Below, in pieces: positions 1 to 6,210 of a stretch of 8,861 bases of DNA. This DNA comes from Pirellulales bacterium (GTDB lineage Bacteria > Planctomycetota > Planctomycetia > Pirellulales > Thermoguttaceae), in assembly GCA_030607895.1 (NCBI GenBank), contig JAUWJC010000141.1, positions 1 through 8,861 of the forward strand. Reading direction: 5' to 3'. The notes below the pieces were generated by a model. It made no database searches and was not told the DNA's origin. It worked only from the letters and a program-made list of their open reading frames with translations. Positions within the stretch are counted from its first letter, which is position 1, and each line of letters starts with the position of its first letter. Made by a program: the position numbers and the translations under genes.

Positions 1-1299
1 CGACCCGGCCTGCGGATCGGGCACCTTCCTGGTGGCCGCAATTCGCCGTGTTCGCAATGCTGCTGCGGGGCCGAAAAAGCGACCAGGTTTAAATTGCCCC
101 AACGGCCCGGAGGGTGCTTCGCACAAATTAAACCTGGTCCCTTTTTCGGCCCTACCCAACACCGCGGCGGTCAATCCCACCAGGGCCAATACGGCGACGG
201 GTGCTTCGCTCCAAATGGGCCCGCCCGGGCGATGCCACCAGAAGAAGATTTGGAAGTAATAGTGCCACGGATGATCGTGCGGTCCGGCGCTTCCTTCACC
301 CGACGCCCGACGGAGGTAGTGAGAGTATGTGGTAACGGAGTCGAGTATCCCCCGTGGGTTGTTCAGAAACGAGGAGAAGAGCAGCATCGAGACACATGCG
401 GCGGTGAGCAGCACGATCAGGCCCGCGAAAAGAGGGGACTGGCGATTCTCTTGCGCGAAGTCTCCCCTCTCCCTTTGGGAGAGGGGCCGGGGGGCTTGCG
501 GAAAGTCTCCCCTCGCCCTTTGGGAGAGGGGCCGGGGGTGAGGGTGCAAGACGTTTCGGAACTGGAAATGCCTGAAATCCAGCGGTTCGCTCCGACCGGC
601 CCTCACCCTAACCCTCTCCCAAAGGGAGAGGGGACCAAGCGCCAGCCGCTTCGCCCAACACGAACAGGCCAGCGCGGCCACTGCCATGGCAAACAGCGGG
701 ATCACGCAGGTTTCCTTGGTGGCGTGCATCATACCCAGGCACAGGCCGACGGGCACGAGCCAAAACCATTGCCGCCGCCACCGTTGGCGCGTCGGCTGTT
801 GTTCGGCGGCGGAAACTTCCCGCTGGTACCGCCAGAACGCCACGATTACCCCGAAGGTGAAACACACCAATAGCATTTCATGGATGTAGTAGCGGCTGTA
901 GAAGACCATTGCCGGGGAGACGGCCGTAAACGCGGCGGCACAAAGGGCCGCTTCATAGCCCAGCTCGTCGCGCACGAGCCAGACAAGCCACACCAAAAGG
1001 ATGCCGAAGATCGCCGGCAAGAGGCGAAGATGCGTCTCGGTAATCTCGGTCAGTCTCTCCGCCGATGCCAGTCGGGCGATCGGTAGCGTGAGGAAGTTCA
1101 GGCTGGGGCCGTGGTACTCGTAAGGATCGTAGACGTACTCACTGCGCTCCAACAGCTTGCCGAACTTGAGGGCTTGCCCCGCTTCGTCGCAGTGCATGGG
1201 CCGATTGTCAAGCCGCGTCAGGCGTAACCCCGCCGCGGCAGCGACGATCAGTATCAAAAAAGGGGTCAGAACTATTTTTCGCCCGAAACCATCAACCAA
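1..1299 (-). CDS. Agl23/TIGR03663-like multi-pass glycosyltransferase-family protein, 3'-truncated and repeat-invaded
   Basis: A frame with no stop runs from 1299 to the window edge, and family-like sequence covers about 1299-152. Near the N-terminus a hydrophobic segment is followed by RPMHCDEAGQALKFGKLL (H36, D38, E39), then YEYHGPSLNFLTLP. Both fit the first periplasmic loop of TIGR03663 (flippase-associated Agl23-like, GT-C fold). Later come several membrane helices, MHATKET, SSFLNNPRGILDSVTTYSHY and HDHPWHYYFQ (from residue 341). The conserved part ends near residue 384 at the R1 repeat. Beyond it the frame is only repeat plus antisense of the methyltransferase scrap, so the C-terminus is missing. 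Residues about 223-281 are translated repeat DNA (459-634), still in frame. The TTG at 1299 is preferred because a GGAG lies 7 bases upstream; TTG at 1257 is the alternative. The 1299 start falls in the loop of the inverted repeat at 1253-1347. It is probably a membrane enzyme acting on lipid-linked sugars, and it may be a decaying pseudogene. Confidence 0.75.
   Translation of the reverse strand, partial: MVDGFGRKIVLTPFLILIVAAAAGLRLTRLDNRPMHCDEAGQALKFGKLLERSEYVYDPYEYHGPSLNFLTLPIARLASAERLTEITETHLRLLPAIFGILLVWLVWLVRDELGYEAALCAAAFTAVSPAMVFYSRYYIHEMLLVCFTFGVIVAFWRYQREVSAAEQQPTRQRWRRQWFWLVPVGLCLGMMHATKETCVIPLFAMAVAALACSCWAKRLALGPLSLWERVRVRAGRSEPLDFRHFQFRNVLHPHPRPLSQRARGDFPQAPRPLSQRERGDFAQENRQSPLFAGLIVLLTAACVSMLLFSSFLNNPRGILDSVTTYSHYLRRASGEGSAGPHDHPWHYYFQIFFWWHRPGGPIWSEAPVAVLALVGLTAAVLGRAEKGTRFNLCEAPSGPLGQFKPGRFFGPAAALRTRRIAATRKVPDPQAGS
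2..259 (+). pseudogene. N6-adenine DNA methyltransferase fragment (motif I only), cut off by a repeat
   Basis: The first in-frame residues of frame 2 read DPACGSGTFLVAAIRRVR. This is the AdoMet-binding motif I (DPACGSGTFL) of N6-adenine DNA methyltransferases found in type I, IIG and related restriction or phage-defence enzymes. The family-like sequence stops near position 68-71, where the palindromic repeat at 69-151 begins. The frame then runs through the repeat and through antisense of the Agl23-like gene to a TAA at 257-259, and that downstream part has no methyltransferase character. The target-motif loop (NPPY/NPPF) and the rest of the catalytic domain are absent. The start lies outside the window. 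It may be a gene broken by repeat insertion or recombination, or one side of an assembly junction. The motif call is firm, but the exact enzyme type cannot be told. Confidence 0.6.
69..151. repeat. Palindromic repeat, left copy (family R1)
   Basis: This is an imperfect inverted repeat. A left arm (69-97) beginning GGCCGAAAAAG pairs with a right arm (124-151) ending CTTTTTCGGCC, around a GC-rich loop containing CGGCCCGGAGGGTGCTTCG. The right arm and loop match the copy at 8784-8861 in the same orientation. The left arm carries two substitutions and there is one deletion next to the loop relative to that copy. The element sits exactly between a methyltransferase scrap and the truncated end of the Agl23-like gene. 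Its build resembles REP/REPIN elements mobilised by RAYT (Y1-type) transposases, but no transposase is present in the window. Confidence 0.85.
459..634. repeat. Cluster of three CTCTCCC-TTT-GGGAGAGG palindromes inside the Agl23-like gene
   Basis: Three copies of a short palindrome built on CTCTCCCTTTGGGAGAGG lie at about 461-489, 506-540 and 598-633. The first two are direct repeats preceded by AGTCTCCCCTC and followed by GGGCCGGGGG. The third is inverted and is flanked by CCCTCACCCTAA. Together they form a REP-like cluster with a short unique spacer (550-597). The cluster keeps the host reading frame open on the minus strand, coding repeated PRPLSQR-type peptides (residues about 223-281), between a membrane helix ending near AKRLAL and the next one starting LFAGLIVLL. 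I recognise this repeat type from many bacterial genomes; its mobility mechanism is not visible here. Confidence 0.85.
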
Positions 1300-1347
1300 C
1301 AGTCCACTCCAACCGTCGTGAAAAATAGTTCTGACCCCTTTTTTGAT
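1253..1347. repeat. Perfect 28-bp inverted repeat with 39-nt loop (family R2), possible bidirectional terminator
   Basis: The left arm (1253-1280) begins ATCAAAAAAGGGGTCAG. The right arm (1320-1347) is its exact reverse complement and ends CCCCTTTTTTGAT. The loop is 1281-1319. The last base of the right arm is the last base of the lipoprotein gene's TAA stop (1347-1349), and the loop contains the probable TTG start of the Agl23-like gene. Read on either strand it gives a strong stem followed by a T-rich stretch, so it could end transcription of the 7494-1347 block. It resembles, but is not identical to, the R1 repeat (poly-A, GGG, then CAG near the arm tip), suggesting the same broad REP-like class. 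Confidence 0.85.
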
Positions 1348-2096
1348 TATTCTACCGGCCTGCCGTAGACCTCCACTTCCGTGTAGTGGTTCTTGTCGTC
1401 CATGTGGTTGCCGCGGCGGTAGAGGCGGACGTAGCGGCCCTGCGAGCCTCGGCAGTCGATCAGCTTACCCTCGGCGGTCTCGACGTAGCCCACCTCCGGC
1501 CCGATGCCCATCCCGGACGAATTGTCGTAGTCGTTATTGAACACGGTTACGGCGTCGAGGAAGTCGGGATCGTCGCCGATTTGCACGATCACGTCGCGGT
1601 ACACTCGAGCTTCGGCGTGATTGTGCCAAACCAGCACGGCGTAGACGGTCGCCTGCCGGTCCAGGTCTACCTGGACCCACTCGGTGCCGGACCGCAATCC
1701 AAGGTAGCCGAAGTCGGAGGCCTCCTTGTCGCCGTCGGTGACGTAGTCCACTTCGCCGCCGGCCGGCGCGGGGTCGCTTGCGGCGACCGATTTTCCCCGT
1801 GCCAGGTTGACCGTGCCTTCGGGCGCCAGAAACGCCGGCCGCGGCTTGCCCAGCGGGGCTTCCACGTTCGGTTCTTTCGATGGCTTGGGTGTGCCGCGGA
1901 AGGCCGGGGCGGGCAACTTGATCTCGATGGGAACCAGCTTGGCAACGTCGCTTTTCGGGCCGGCCGCCGTCTCGGACGTGCCGGGCGTCGGCGTACCGGG
2001 CCGCTCGACTTTCGAGCAGCCGGCAACCGCACACGTCGTGCCCACAATCAGGACCAGCCAAATACGGCCTGATACGATGCGATGAAAACGCTTCAC
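1347..2096 (-). CDS. Discoidin (F5/8 type C)-like lipoprotein
   Basis: The product is 249 aa. The N-terminus (MKRFHRIVSGRIWLVLIVG) is a signal peptide ending in a lipobox VAGC with Cys27, so the protein should be lipid-anchored outside the cytoplasm. Residues about 28-95 are a Pro/Ala/Thr-rich linker. Residues about 96-247 look like a galactose-binding or discoidin-type beta-sandwich, with NLARGKSVAAS at its start, then YVTDG, WVQVDLDRQATVYAVLVWHN, VFNNDYDNSSGMGIG, YVETAEGKLID, RYVRLYRRGN and finally HYTEVEVYG. Similar domains occur in planctomycete exported proteins and usually bind carbohydrate; the ligand is unknown. The start is GTG at 2096, because GAGGAG lies 8 bases upstream (2105-2110). 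The frame stays open further upstream to 2426, but that part overlaps the previous gene and is not coding. It is the last gene of the block, 92 nt after HEAT protein 2. Confidence 0.85.
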   Translation of the reverse strand: MKRFHRIVSGRIWLVLIVGTTCAVAGCSKVERPGTPTPGTSETAAGPKSDVAKLVPIEIKLPAPAFRGTPKPSKEPNVEAPLGKPRPAFLAPEGTVNLARGKSVAASDPAPAGGEVDYVTDGDKEASDFGYLGLRSGTEWVQVDLDRQATVYAVLVWHNHAEARVYRDVIVQIGDDPDFLDAVTVFNNDYDNSSGMGIGPEVGYVETAEGKLIDCRGSQGRYVRLYRRGNHMDDKNHYTEVEVYGRPVE

Positions 2097-2104
2097 GCCT
2101 GTTT

Positions 2105-2110
2105 CTCCTC
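2105..2110 (-). promoter_or_regulatory. Ribosome binding site fixing the GTG start of the lipoprotein
   Basis: GAGGAG on the minus strand stands 8 bases before the GTG at 2096. The signal peptide and lipobox begin right after that GTG, so both lines of evidence agree against the much longer upstream extension. Confidence 0.75.
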
Positions 2111-2119
2111 GTAATGGTT

Positions 2120-2146
2120 CCCCGGCGGGGCCGCCCGGGGCTAAAC
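2120..2146. repeat. GC-rich hairpin in the HEAT2-lipoprotein gap
   Basis: CCCCGGCGG (2120-2128) can pair with CCGCCCGGGG (2131-2140) with one bulged base, followed on the plus strand by CTAAAC. The combination of a GC-rich dyad with a GTTTAG/CTAAAC tag resembles the arms of the REP doublet at 5785-5868, so it may be a degenerate single REP. It has no T-run and is unlikely to be a strong terminator. It may instead act on mRNA stability between the two genes. Confidence 0.5.
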
Positions 2147-2188
2147 GGTTTGGTTGCGGCCGCGGCGATGTCGCATATACCCAAGTCA

Positions 2189-3547
2189 TCACAATGATTT
2201 CAGTATCTTCTGGGCCCGGTCGCGCACCTTCTGATTTTTGACTTGCCGGCGGACCTTCTCCATGGCCGCCCGTATCTTGCTCTTGTCCCCATCTTTCATT
2301 TTCTCTGCGATCATCACCGCGGCAAGACCGGCTTCCTCCGCAAGCGTCGGATCGTCCAAGGCGGGCGTGACGAGGGCCAGCGACTCCGACGTGCCGACGC
2401 CGCCCAACACTCCCAGCACAAGACACTTCTCCTGTGGTCGCCGCGCCAGTTTGATCAACTCGGATAGCATCTTCAGATCGGCGGGCTTGTCATCGCGTGG
2501 ACTTGCCAGACGGACCAGGCCGCGAATGGCCAGGACCCGATGACGGAGGCTCTCGCTGGGCTTGGCGATTTCCAGCAGATGAGGCACGGCGGCCGGATCT
2601 CCCCAGCCGGAAAGCATCCGCACGGCTTCGGCGCGGACTGCTTCATCGTCGTCCTTTAGCCGGGCGACGATTGCCTCCAACGACGCCGCACCACCCGCCC
2701 GCGCCAACCCGTGCAAAAGGGCGATCCGCGACGGCACGTCGGCGTCGGCCAAGGCGGCGATGATTGCCTTGGCGGATGTCTGGCCGCCGCGGCTGCACAC
2801 GGCCAACAGGGCCAACTCCGCCTTTTTGCGCTGGGCGTCGTCGCCCGCTTTAAGGATGCCTGCAATCGCCGCGGTATCGTTCTCGTCGGCCAGGAATCGC
2901 AAAGCGCCAAGGGCGGCCGAACGGACCCCGGGGTCCTCGGCCTTTACGCTTTTCAGGACATCCGGAAGGCTTTCCCGGGCGTTTCGGGCGGCCAATACAC
3001 CGAGCAACGCGACGCGAACGTCCGGCTCGGCCTTGGCCATCGCGGCGACGATTGCGCCGTTCACATCGTCGCCCCGCAGGCGAACCAGGCTTCCTCGGGC
3101 AGCGTTCTTTACCGGATCGGAGCCGGTGGCGGTCTTCCCGGCCAGCAGAGGCACGTCGGCCACGGTTCCCAGGGACCCCAGGGCCTTCAGGGCCGCGGTG
3201 CGGACAGCCGGGTCTTGGCTGCCGAGCATTTCCAGGACCGTCGGCCGGGCGGCCGCGTCTTGGCGATCGCCCAAGGCCTCCAACAGCCCCGCTTTTCCGT
3301 CGGGTGGTAGTTCCTTCACCAGAGCGGCGAACCGTTTGGTGGCCGCTTCACCCGGCACCTCCTCCCGGACCTGTTGGAACCCCAACGCCCGCATGTCACG
3401 ATCCTTATCGTTGATTAGCTCAACGATCATCTGGACCAGCGGTTCGTTGGGCTCCGCTTGGGCAGCCTGCGATAGACTACCGGCCAGGCAGGCAAGGCCG
3501 AAGAGCAGCAGAGCCGGCACCGTTGTTGTTCTGTTGATCCCTATCAA
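2189..3547 (-). CDS. Exported HEAT-repeat protein 2 (452 aa)
   Basis: The mature part is almost entirely HEAT/armadillo-like helical repeats of about 30 residues. Examples are DPAVRTAALKALGSLG, DPGVRSAALGALRFLA, DEAVRAEAVRMLSGWGD and PAAVPHLLEIAK. They should form an alpha-solenoid used for protein-protein contact; no catalytic motif is seen. The N-terminus MIGINRTTTVPALLLFGLACLAGSLSQ is a Sec signal peptide with a probable AQA|E cleavage after residue 31. The last 40 residues are Lys/Arg-rich. The TTG at 3547 is chosen because AGGAG (3556-3560) lies 8 bases upstream and the signal peptide begins there; a TTG 12 codons further upstream (3583) has neither. Only 39 nt separate it from HEAT protein 1, so co-transcription is likely. 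It is probably a scaffold for the exported oxidoreductases (inference). Confidence 0.85.
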   Translation of the reverse strand: MIGINRTTTVPALLLFGLACLAGSLSQAAQAEPNEPLVQMIVELINDKDRDMRALGFQQVREEVPGEAATKRFAALVKELPPDGKAGLLEALGDRQDAAARPTVLEMLGSQDPAVRTAALKALGSLGTVADVPLLAGKTATGSDPVKNAARGSLVRLRGDDVNGAIVAAMAKAEPDVRVALLGVLAARNARESLPDVLKSVKAEDPGVRSAALGALRFLADENDTAAIAGILKAGDDAQRKKAELALLAVCSRGGQTSAKAIIAALADADVPSRIALLHGLARAGGAASLEAIVARLKDDDEAVRAEAVRMLSGWGDPAAVPHLLEIAKPSESLRHRVLAIRGLVRLASPRDDKPADLKMLSELIKLARRPQEKCLVLGVLGGVGTSESLALVTPALDDPTLAEEAGLAAVMIAEKMKDGDKSKIRAAMEKVRRQVKNQKVRDRAQKILKSL

Positions 3548-3555
3548 CGATTTTT

Positions 3556-3560
3556 CTCCT
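3556..3560 (-). promoter_or_regulatory. Ribosome binding site fixing a TTG start for HEAT protein 2
   Basis: AGGAG on the minus strand is 8 bases from TTG 3547. No ATG or GTG in this frame gives an intact signal peptide, so the uncommon TTG start is the best choice. Confidence 0.65.
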
Positions 3561-3586
3561 GCTTGATGGTTGTCCAAGGACAACTC

Positions 3587-4378
3587 TCATTTCTTCCCCG
3601 TTGCGGCCAACAGTCCGCGCATCGCTGCCAGGCGGACGTGCTTGGGCTGATCCGGCTTGGCCAGCGACTTGTAGATCAGCATGGCTTCGGCCTTCTTGCC
3701 GTCGGCCAGGCGGCGTTCGGCGCAGACCAGATATGCGTCGGCGGCCGCCAGACGGAGTCCCTCGGGGGCTTTCTTCTGAAAGTCACCCAGGATTTTGGCC
3801 GTCTGGGAGGTGCCGATCGAGCCTAACGCGGCGGCCGCGGCAGAGGCAACCTCCTCGAGGGAGTCTGCCAGCAAGGCCGACAACGGGCCGACGGCCTCCG
3901 CGTCGCGGCGAACGCCCAGCGAGTTGATCACGCCGACTTTCACTCGCCCACTGGTGTTCTGCAGGGCGCCGCGCATGGCCTTGACCGACTCGGGGCAGGA
4001 CATCCGCTCCAAGGCATATCGGGCCATGTGTGAAAGTTTCTCGTCGGTCAACAGCGGCGCCAAGGCCGGCACGGATTGAGCCGATCCAATCAGGCTCAGC
4101 TTGCGGCAAACGAAATCCTTGGCCGCGCCGGTGGCGTCGGTACCGAGCACGGCGGCCAGCCGCTTTTCCAGGGCTTTTTGCGCGTCGGCCTTGCCGTTGG
4201 AAGCCACGACGGCCTTGTCGATGGCACCCAGGACCGCCCGGTTGGCGCCCCAGTCGTAGGTCTTCAAAGCGTCGAACGACTTGTCCAAGGCCTCGTCGGC
4301 CGCCCGGGCCGGAACAGCCCCGACCAGCAAAAGGGCCATCATCACCAGGCCTACAACCATGTTCGTCCTCTCAGACAT
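3587..4378 (-). CDS. Exported HEAT-repeat protein 1 (263 aa)
   Basis: The N-terminus MSERTNMVVGLVMMALLLVGA is a Sec signal peptide with ARA|A cleavage after residue 26. Residues about 85-200 contain three to four HEAT-like helical pairs, such as SAQSVPALAPLLTDEKLSHM, RVKVGVINSLGVRRDAEAVG and EVASAAAAALGSIGTSQ. The C-terminal part (about 205-263) reads as a TPR-like helical stretch (AAADAYLVCAERRLADGKKA, then MLIYKSLAKPDQPKHVRLAA). No enzymatic motif is visible, so a binding or scaffold role is likely. The ATG at 4378 is supported by AAGGAG (4385-4390) 6 bases upstream. It lies 68 nt after oxidoreductase B and 39 nt before HEAT protein 2. Shared order and export suggest it works with both neighbours. 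Exported HEAT proteins beside oxidoreductases are common in planctomycetes, but their biochemical role is poorly known. Confidence 0.85.
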   Translation of the reverse strand: MSERTNMVVGLVMMALLLVGAVPARAADEALDKSFDALKTYDWGANRAVLGAIDKAVVASNGKADAQKALEKRLAAVLGTDATGAAKDFVCRKLSLIGSAQSVPALAPLLTDEKLSHMARYALERMSCPESVKAMRGALQNTSGRVKVGVINSLGVRRDAEAVGPLSALLADSLEEVASAAAAALGSIGTSQTAKILGDFQKKAPEGLRLAAADAYLVCAERRLADGKKAEAMLIYKSLAKPDQPKHVRLAAMRGLLAATGKK

Positions 4379-4446
4379 CTTGCTCTCCTTTTCTCTTGAA
4401 GGGGGTTAAAAAACCTAATTGTAGCAGAATCTCATCCGTTGATCAC

Positions 4447-5760
4447 CTATATCCTCCACGGCTGGCGCATCGCGCGGGACCTGAGGCGGTTGGCCTCGGC
4501 GTCGTCCGCAAACTCCTCGGTGTCCGGGTTCCAGCGGAGCTTGCGACCGAGATCCATGGCGATGTTGCCGAGGTGGGCGACCGAGCAACAGCGGTGACCG
4601 GTCTCCGCGGGGAAGTATGGGTCGCGGCGGCTTTTGACGCAGTCGAGAAAGTTGCGGTGCTCGCCCTGCGGGCAGATAAACAGGTGGAGTTCCTCCGGAC
4701 CGATCACGCTACCGAGAATCTTCTTCGAACTGGCCTCGATCGGTTTGCACCAGCCGCTGTTACCCAGCCAGCCCTCGCTCCCCTCGAACTTCAAGCCCGT
4801 GCCGCCGCTGTCGATGTGCATCTCGACCCCGTTGGCGTAGCGGCAGATTATATGATACTCGTAGTACGTGTCGTACAGGCCGCCGGCGTGTCGCTTGCCG
4901 GTGCCCTCGACCTCGACCGGGCCGGTCCGCTCGGTGTCGTTGGCTCGTTGGGCCGTATCGAGTTGGTGGCCGCCCCAATCCGCCAGGTTGCCGCCGGAGT
5001 AGTCCCGATTCCATCGCCAGTGGGACCGGTGCAGCCCCGCGCGATACGGCTTCCATGGGGCGGGTCCCAGCCACATCTCCCAGTCCAATTCCTTGGGAAC
5101 AGGTTTGGGTTTTGGGTCTCCCGGGTTGCCCGGCCCACCCGGAAGCTGCACGTAAATCTTCTGGAGCTTGCCGATCCGCCCGTTGCGGACCAATTCGGCC
5201 ATGCGGTGGTAGATCGGGATCGAGCGGTCCTCGGTCGACATTTGGAACACGGCCCCATAGCGCTTGACCGTATCGACCAGCGCCCGACCCCCGGCAATCG
5301 TCAGCGTGGGCTTCTCGCAAATCACGTCTTTGCCGGCCCGAATAGCCGCGACCGACATGGGTACGTGCCAGTGGTCGGCGGTGGAGATCATCACGGCGTC
5401 GACGTCGGACCGGGCGATCACCTCGCGCCAATCCTGGGTGGTCTGGCAGGAGAAACTCTCGCCGCGCTGCTTGCGGACCACCTCCAGCGCCTTGGCGATC
5501 TGGCGGGTGTCCACGTCGCACAGCGCGACCGGCTGGGCGTCGGCTTGGGCCAGGAACGTCCGCAGGTTTCGCGCGATGCCATGCCCGCCCACGCCGATGA
5601 ACCCCACGGTGATCCGGTCGCTGGCGGGCACGGCGCCGGCGGCCCCCAGAGCGGTCGACGTGATCAGGTACGGTGCGGCCGCAACAACGGTTGAGCCGCC
5701 GGCCGCGGCACGCTTGAGGAACTCTCGCCTGTCGGGACTTCGTTCGGTCGGCCGGTTCAT
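4447..5760 (-). CDS. Tat-exported Gfo/Idh/MocA family oxidoreductase B (437 aa)
   Basis: This is an NAD(P)-dependent sugar, cyclitol or related polyol oxidoreductase of the Gfo/Idh/MocA family. The N-terminal RREFLK (residues 11-16) followed by a hydrophobic Ala/Gly-rich stretch is a twin-arginine signal, so the folded, cofactor-loaded enzyme should cross the membrane. The Rossmann glycine motif GVGGHG is at residues 56-61 and the family EKP (E149-K150-P151) is present. The C-terminal substrate domain has YSGGNLADWGGHQLD (H265 and D268 are the usual active-site pair position) and ends MRQPWRI. Length is normal for the planctomycete group. The ATG at 5760 has AGGAG (5769-5773) 8 bases upstream. 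It is a paralogue of oxidoreductase A, with the same signal type, motifs and C-terminal MRQPWR, though the middle differs. Substrate cannot be read from sequence. The gene opens the tight 5760-1347 cluster with both HEAT genes and the lipoprotein. Confidence 0.92.
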   Translation of the reverse strand: MNRPTERSPDRREFLKRAAAGGSTVVAAAPYLITSTALGAAGAVPASDRITVGFIGVGGHGIARNLRTFLAQADAQPVALCDVDTRQIAKALEVVRKQRGESFSCQTTQDWREVIARSDVDAVMISTADHWHVPMSVAAIRAGKDVICEKPTLTIAGGRALVDTVKRYGAVFQMSTEDRSIPIYHRMAELVRNGRIGKLQKIYVQLPGGPGNPGDPKPKPVPKELDWEMWLGPAPWKPYRAGLHRSHWRWNRDYSGGNLADWGGHQLDTAQRANDTERTGPVEVEGTGKRHAGGLYDTYYEYHIICRYANGVEMHIDSGGTGLKFEGSEGWLGNSGWCKPIEASSKKILGSVIGPEELHLFICPQGEHRNFLDCVKSRRDPYFPAETGHRCCSVAHLGNIAMDLGRKLRWNPDTEEFADDAEANRLRSRAMRQPWRI

Positions 5761-5784
5761 CGGTCAGACTCCTACTGATCTACT

Positions 5785-5868
5785 GTTTAGCCGCCGGGCT
5801 TGCCCGGCGCGTTTGCGCTGGAGCATATTGACACCGGCCAACGCGCCGGGCAAGCCCGGCGGCTAAAC
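5785..5868. repeat. REP doublet (REPIN-like), perfect 29-bp inverted arms (family R3)
   Basis: The left arm (5785-5813) begins GTTTAGCCGCCGGGC and the right arm (5840-5868) is its perfect reverse complement, with a 26-nt loop. Each arm is itself a small hairpin (GCCGGGC-TT-GCCCGGC). Two inverted REP units around a short spacer are the layout of a REPIN. The motif GCCGCCGGGCTTGCCCGGC is one I recognise as common in planctomycete genomes. It lies between the YgiT gene and oxidoreductase B, where it could end or attenuate transcription and so split the block into two units. Confidence 0.85.
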
Positions 5869-5949
5869 GACTATCGGAAACGTCAACAACCCCACAACGC
5901 TTTGGAAGCATTCGGGTTACGTCTGTCGCAACAATATAGCGGTGTAGTG

Positions 5950-6177
5950 CTAAGTAAAGACGGCCACACGCACGGGGCGTTCTTCCGCAAGGGTCTGTCC
6001 GTGCAGTTTTAGGCGTTCAATTTCCTGTAGTGTTTCAGCGGTCAGATAGCTTTCGCCGCATTGTGGGCAACTGACAACAGGGACTCCCTCGATCACAAGC
6101 AGACTTTCACCTTCACCATAACTGCGTGCCACGTGACGAACGCGGGCGCCTTCTTGACCACAAATGTCACAAATCAT
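5950..6177 (-). CDS. YgiT-type (MqsA N-terminal-like) zinc-finger protein, orphan antitoxin candidate
   Basis: The 75-aa product has two CxxC pairs, C3-x-x-C6 (MICDICG) and C37-x-x-C40 (VSCPQCGESY). They enclose a beta-rich centre ending in LLVIEGVPVVSC, followed by a helix with LTAETLQEIERL. This is the YgiT/MqsA N-terminal zinc-binding domain. MqsA proteins add a C-terminal helix-turn-helix, whereas short single-domain forms like this one usually follow a small DUF4258 or MqsR/RelE-type toxin gene. Here the upstream gene is oxidoreductase A, ending 33 nt away, and no toxin-sized frame lies on either side. So it is either an orphan antitoxin, a remnant of a module broken by rearrangement, or a small regulator taken into the operon. 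The ATG at 6177 is the only sensible start; the purine-rich GGGAAGAAAG just upstream is a weak ribosome site. It lacks any export signal, unlike its neighbours. Confidence 0.8.
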   Translation of the reverse strand: MICDICGQEGARVRHVARSYGEGESLLVIEGVPVVSCPQCGESYLTAETLQEIERLKLHGQTLAEERPVRVAVFT

Positions 6178-6210
6178 CGGCTTTCTTCCCGTATCACACC
6201 AGATACATTT

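Noticed and set aside
459..634. A CRISPR-like array from the repeated CTCTCCC units
   Set aside because: There are only three units in mixed orientation with unequal spacing, each a palindrome inside a coding frame, and no cas genes are present.
94..873. A 259-codon plus-strand frame rich in PHPNPLPKGEG-like peptides
   Set aside because: It is antisense to the Agl23-like gene. The peptide pattern is just the other strand of the CTCTCCC palindromes.
2097..2426. A 110-residue N-terminal extension of the lipoprotein
   Set aside because: It overlaps the HEAT protein 2 gene, has Arg/Gly-rich shadow composition, and would bury the lipobox signal peptide.
4418..4423. TACAAT as a -10 box for an internal promoter before HEAT protein 1
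   Set aside because: No acceptable -35 hexamer is found 16-18 bases upstream, and the gene spacing suggests co-transcription.
4030..5694. A 554-codon open frame on the plus strand
   Set aside because: It lies antisense to oxidoreductase B and HEAT protein 1, which have clear domains and ribosome sites. Its translation has no recognisable domain and reads as a high-GC shadow.
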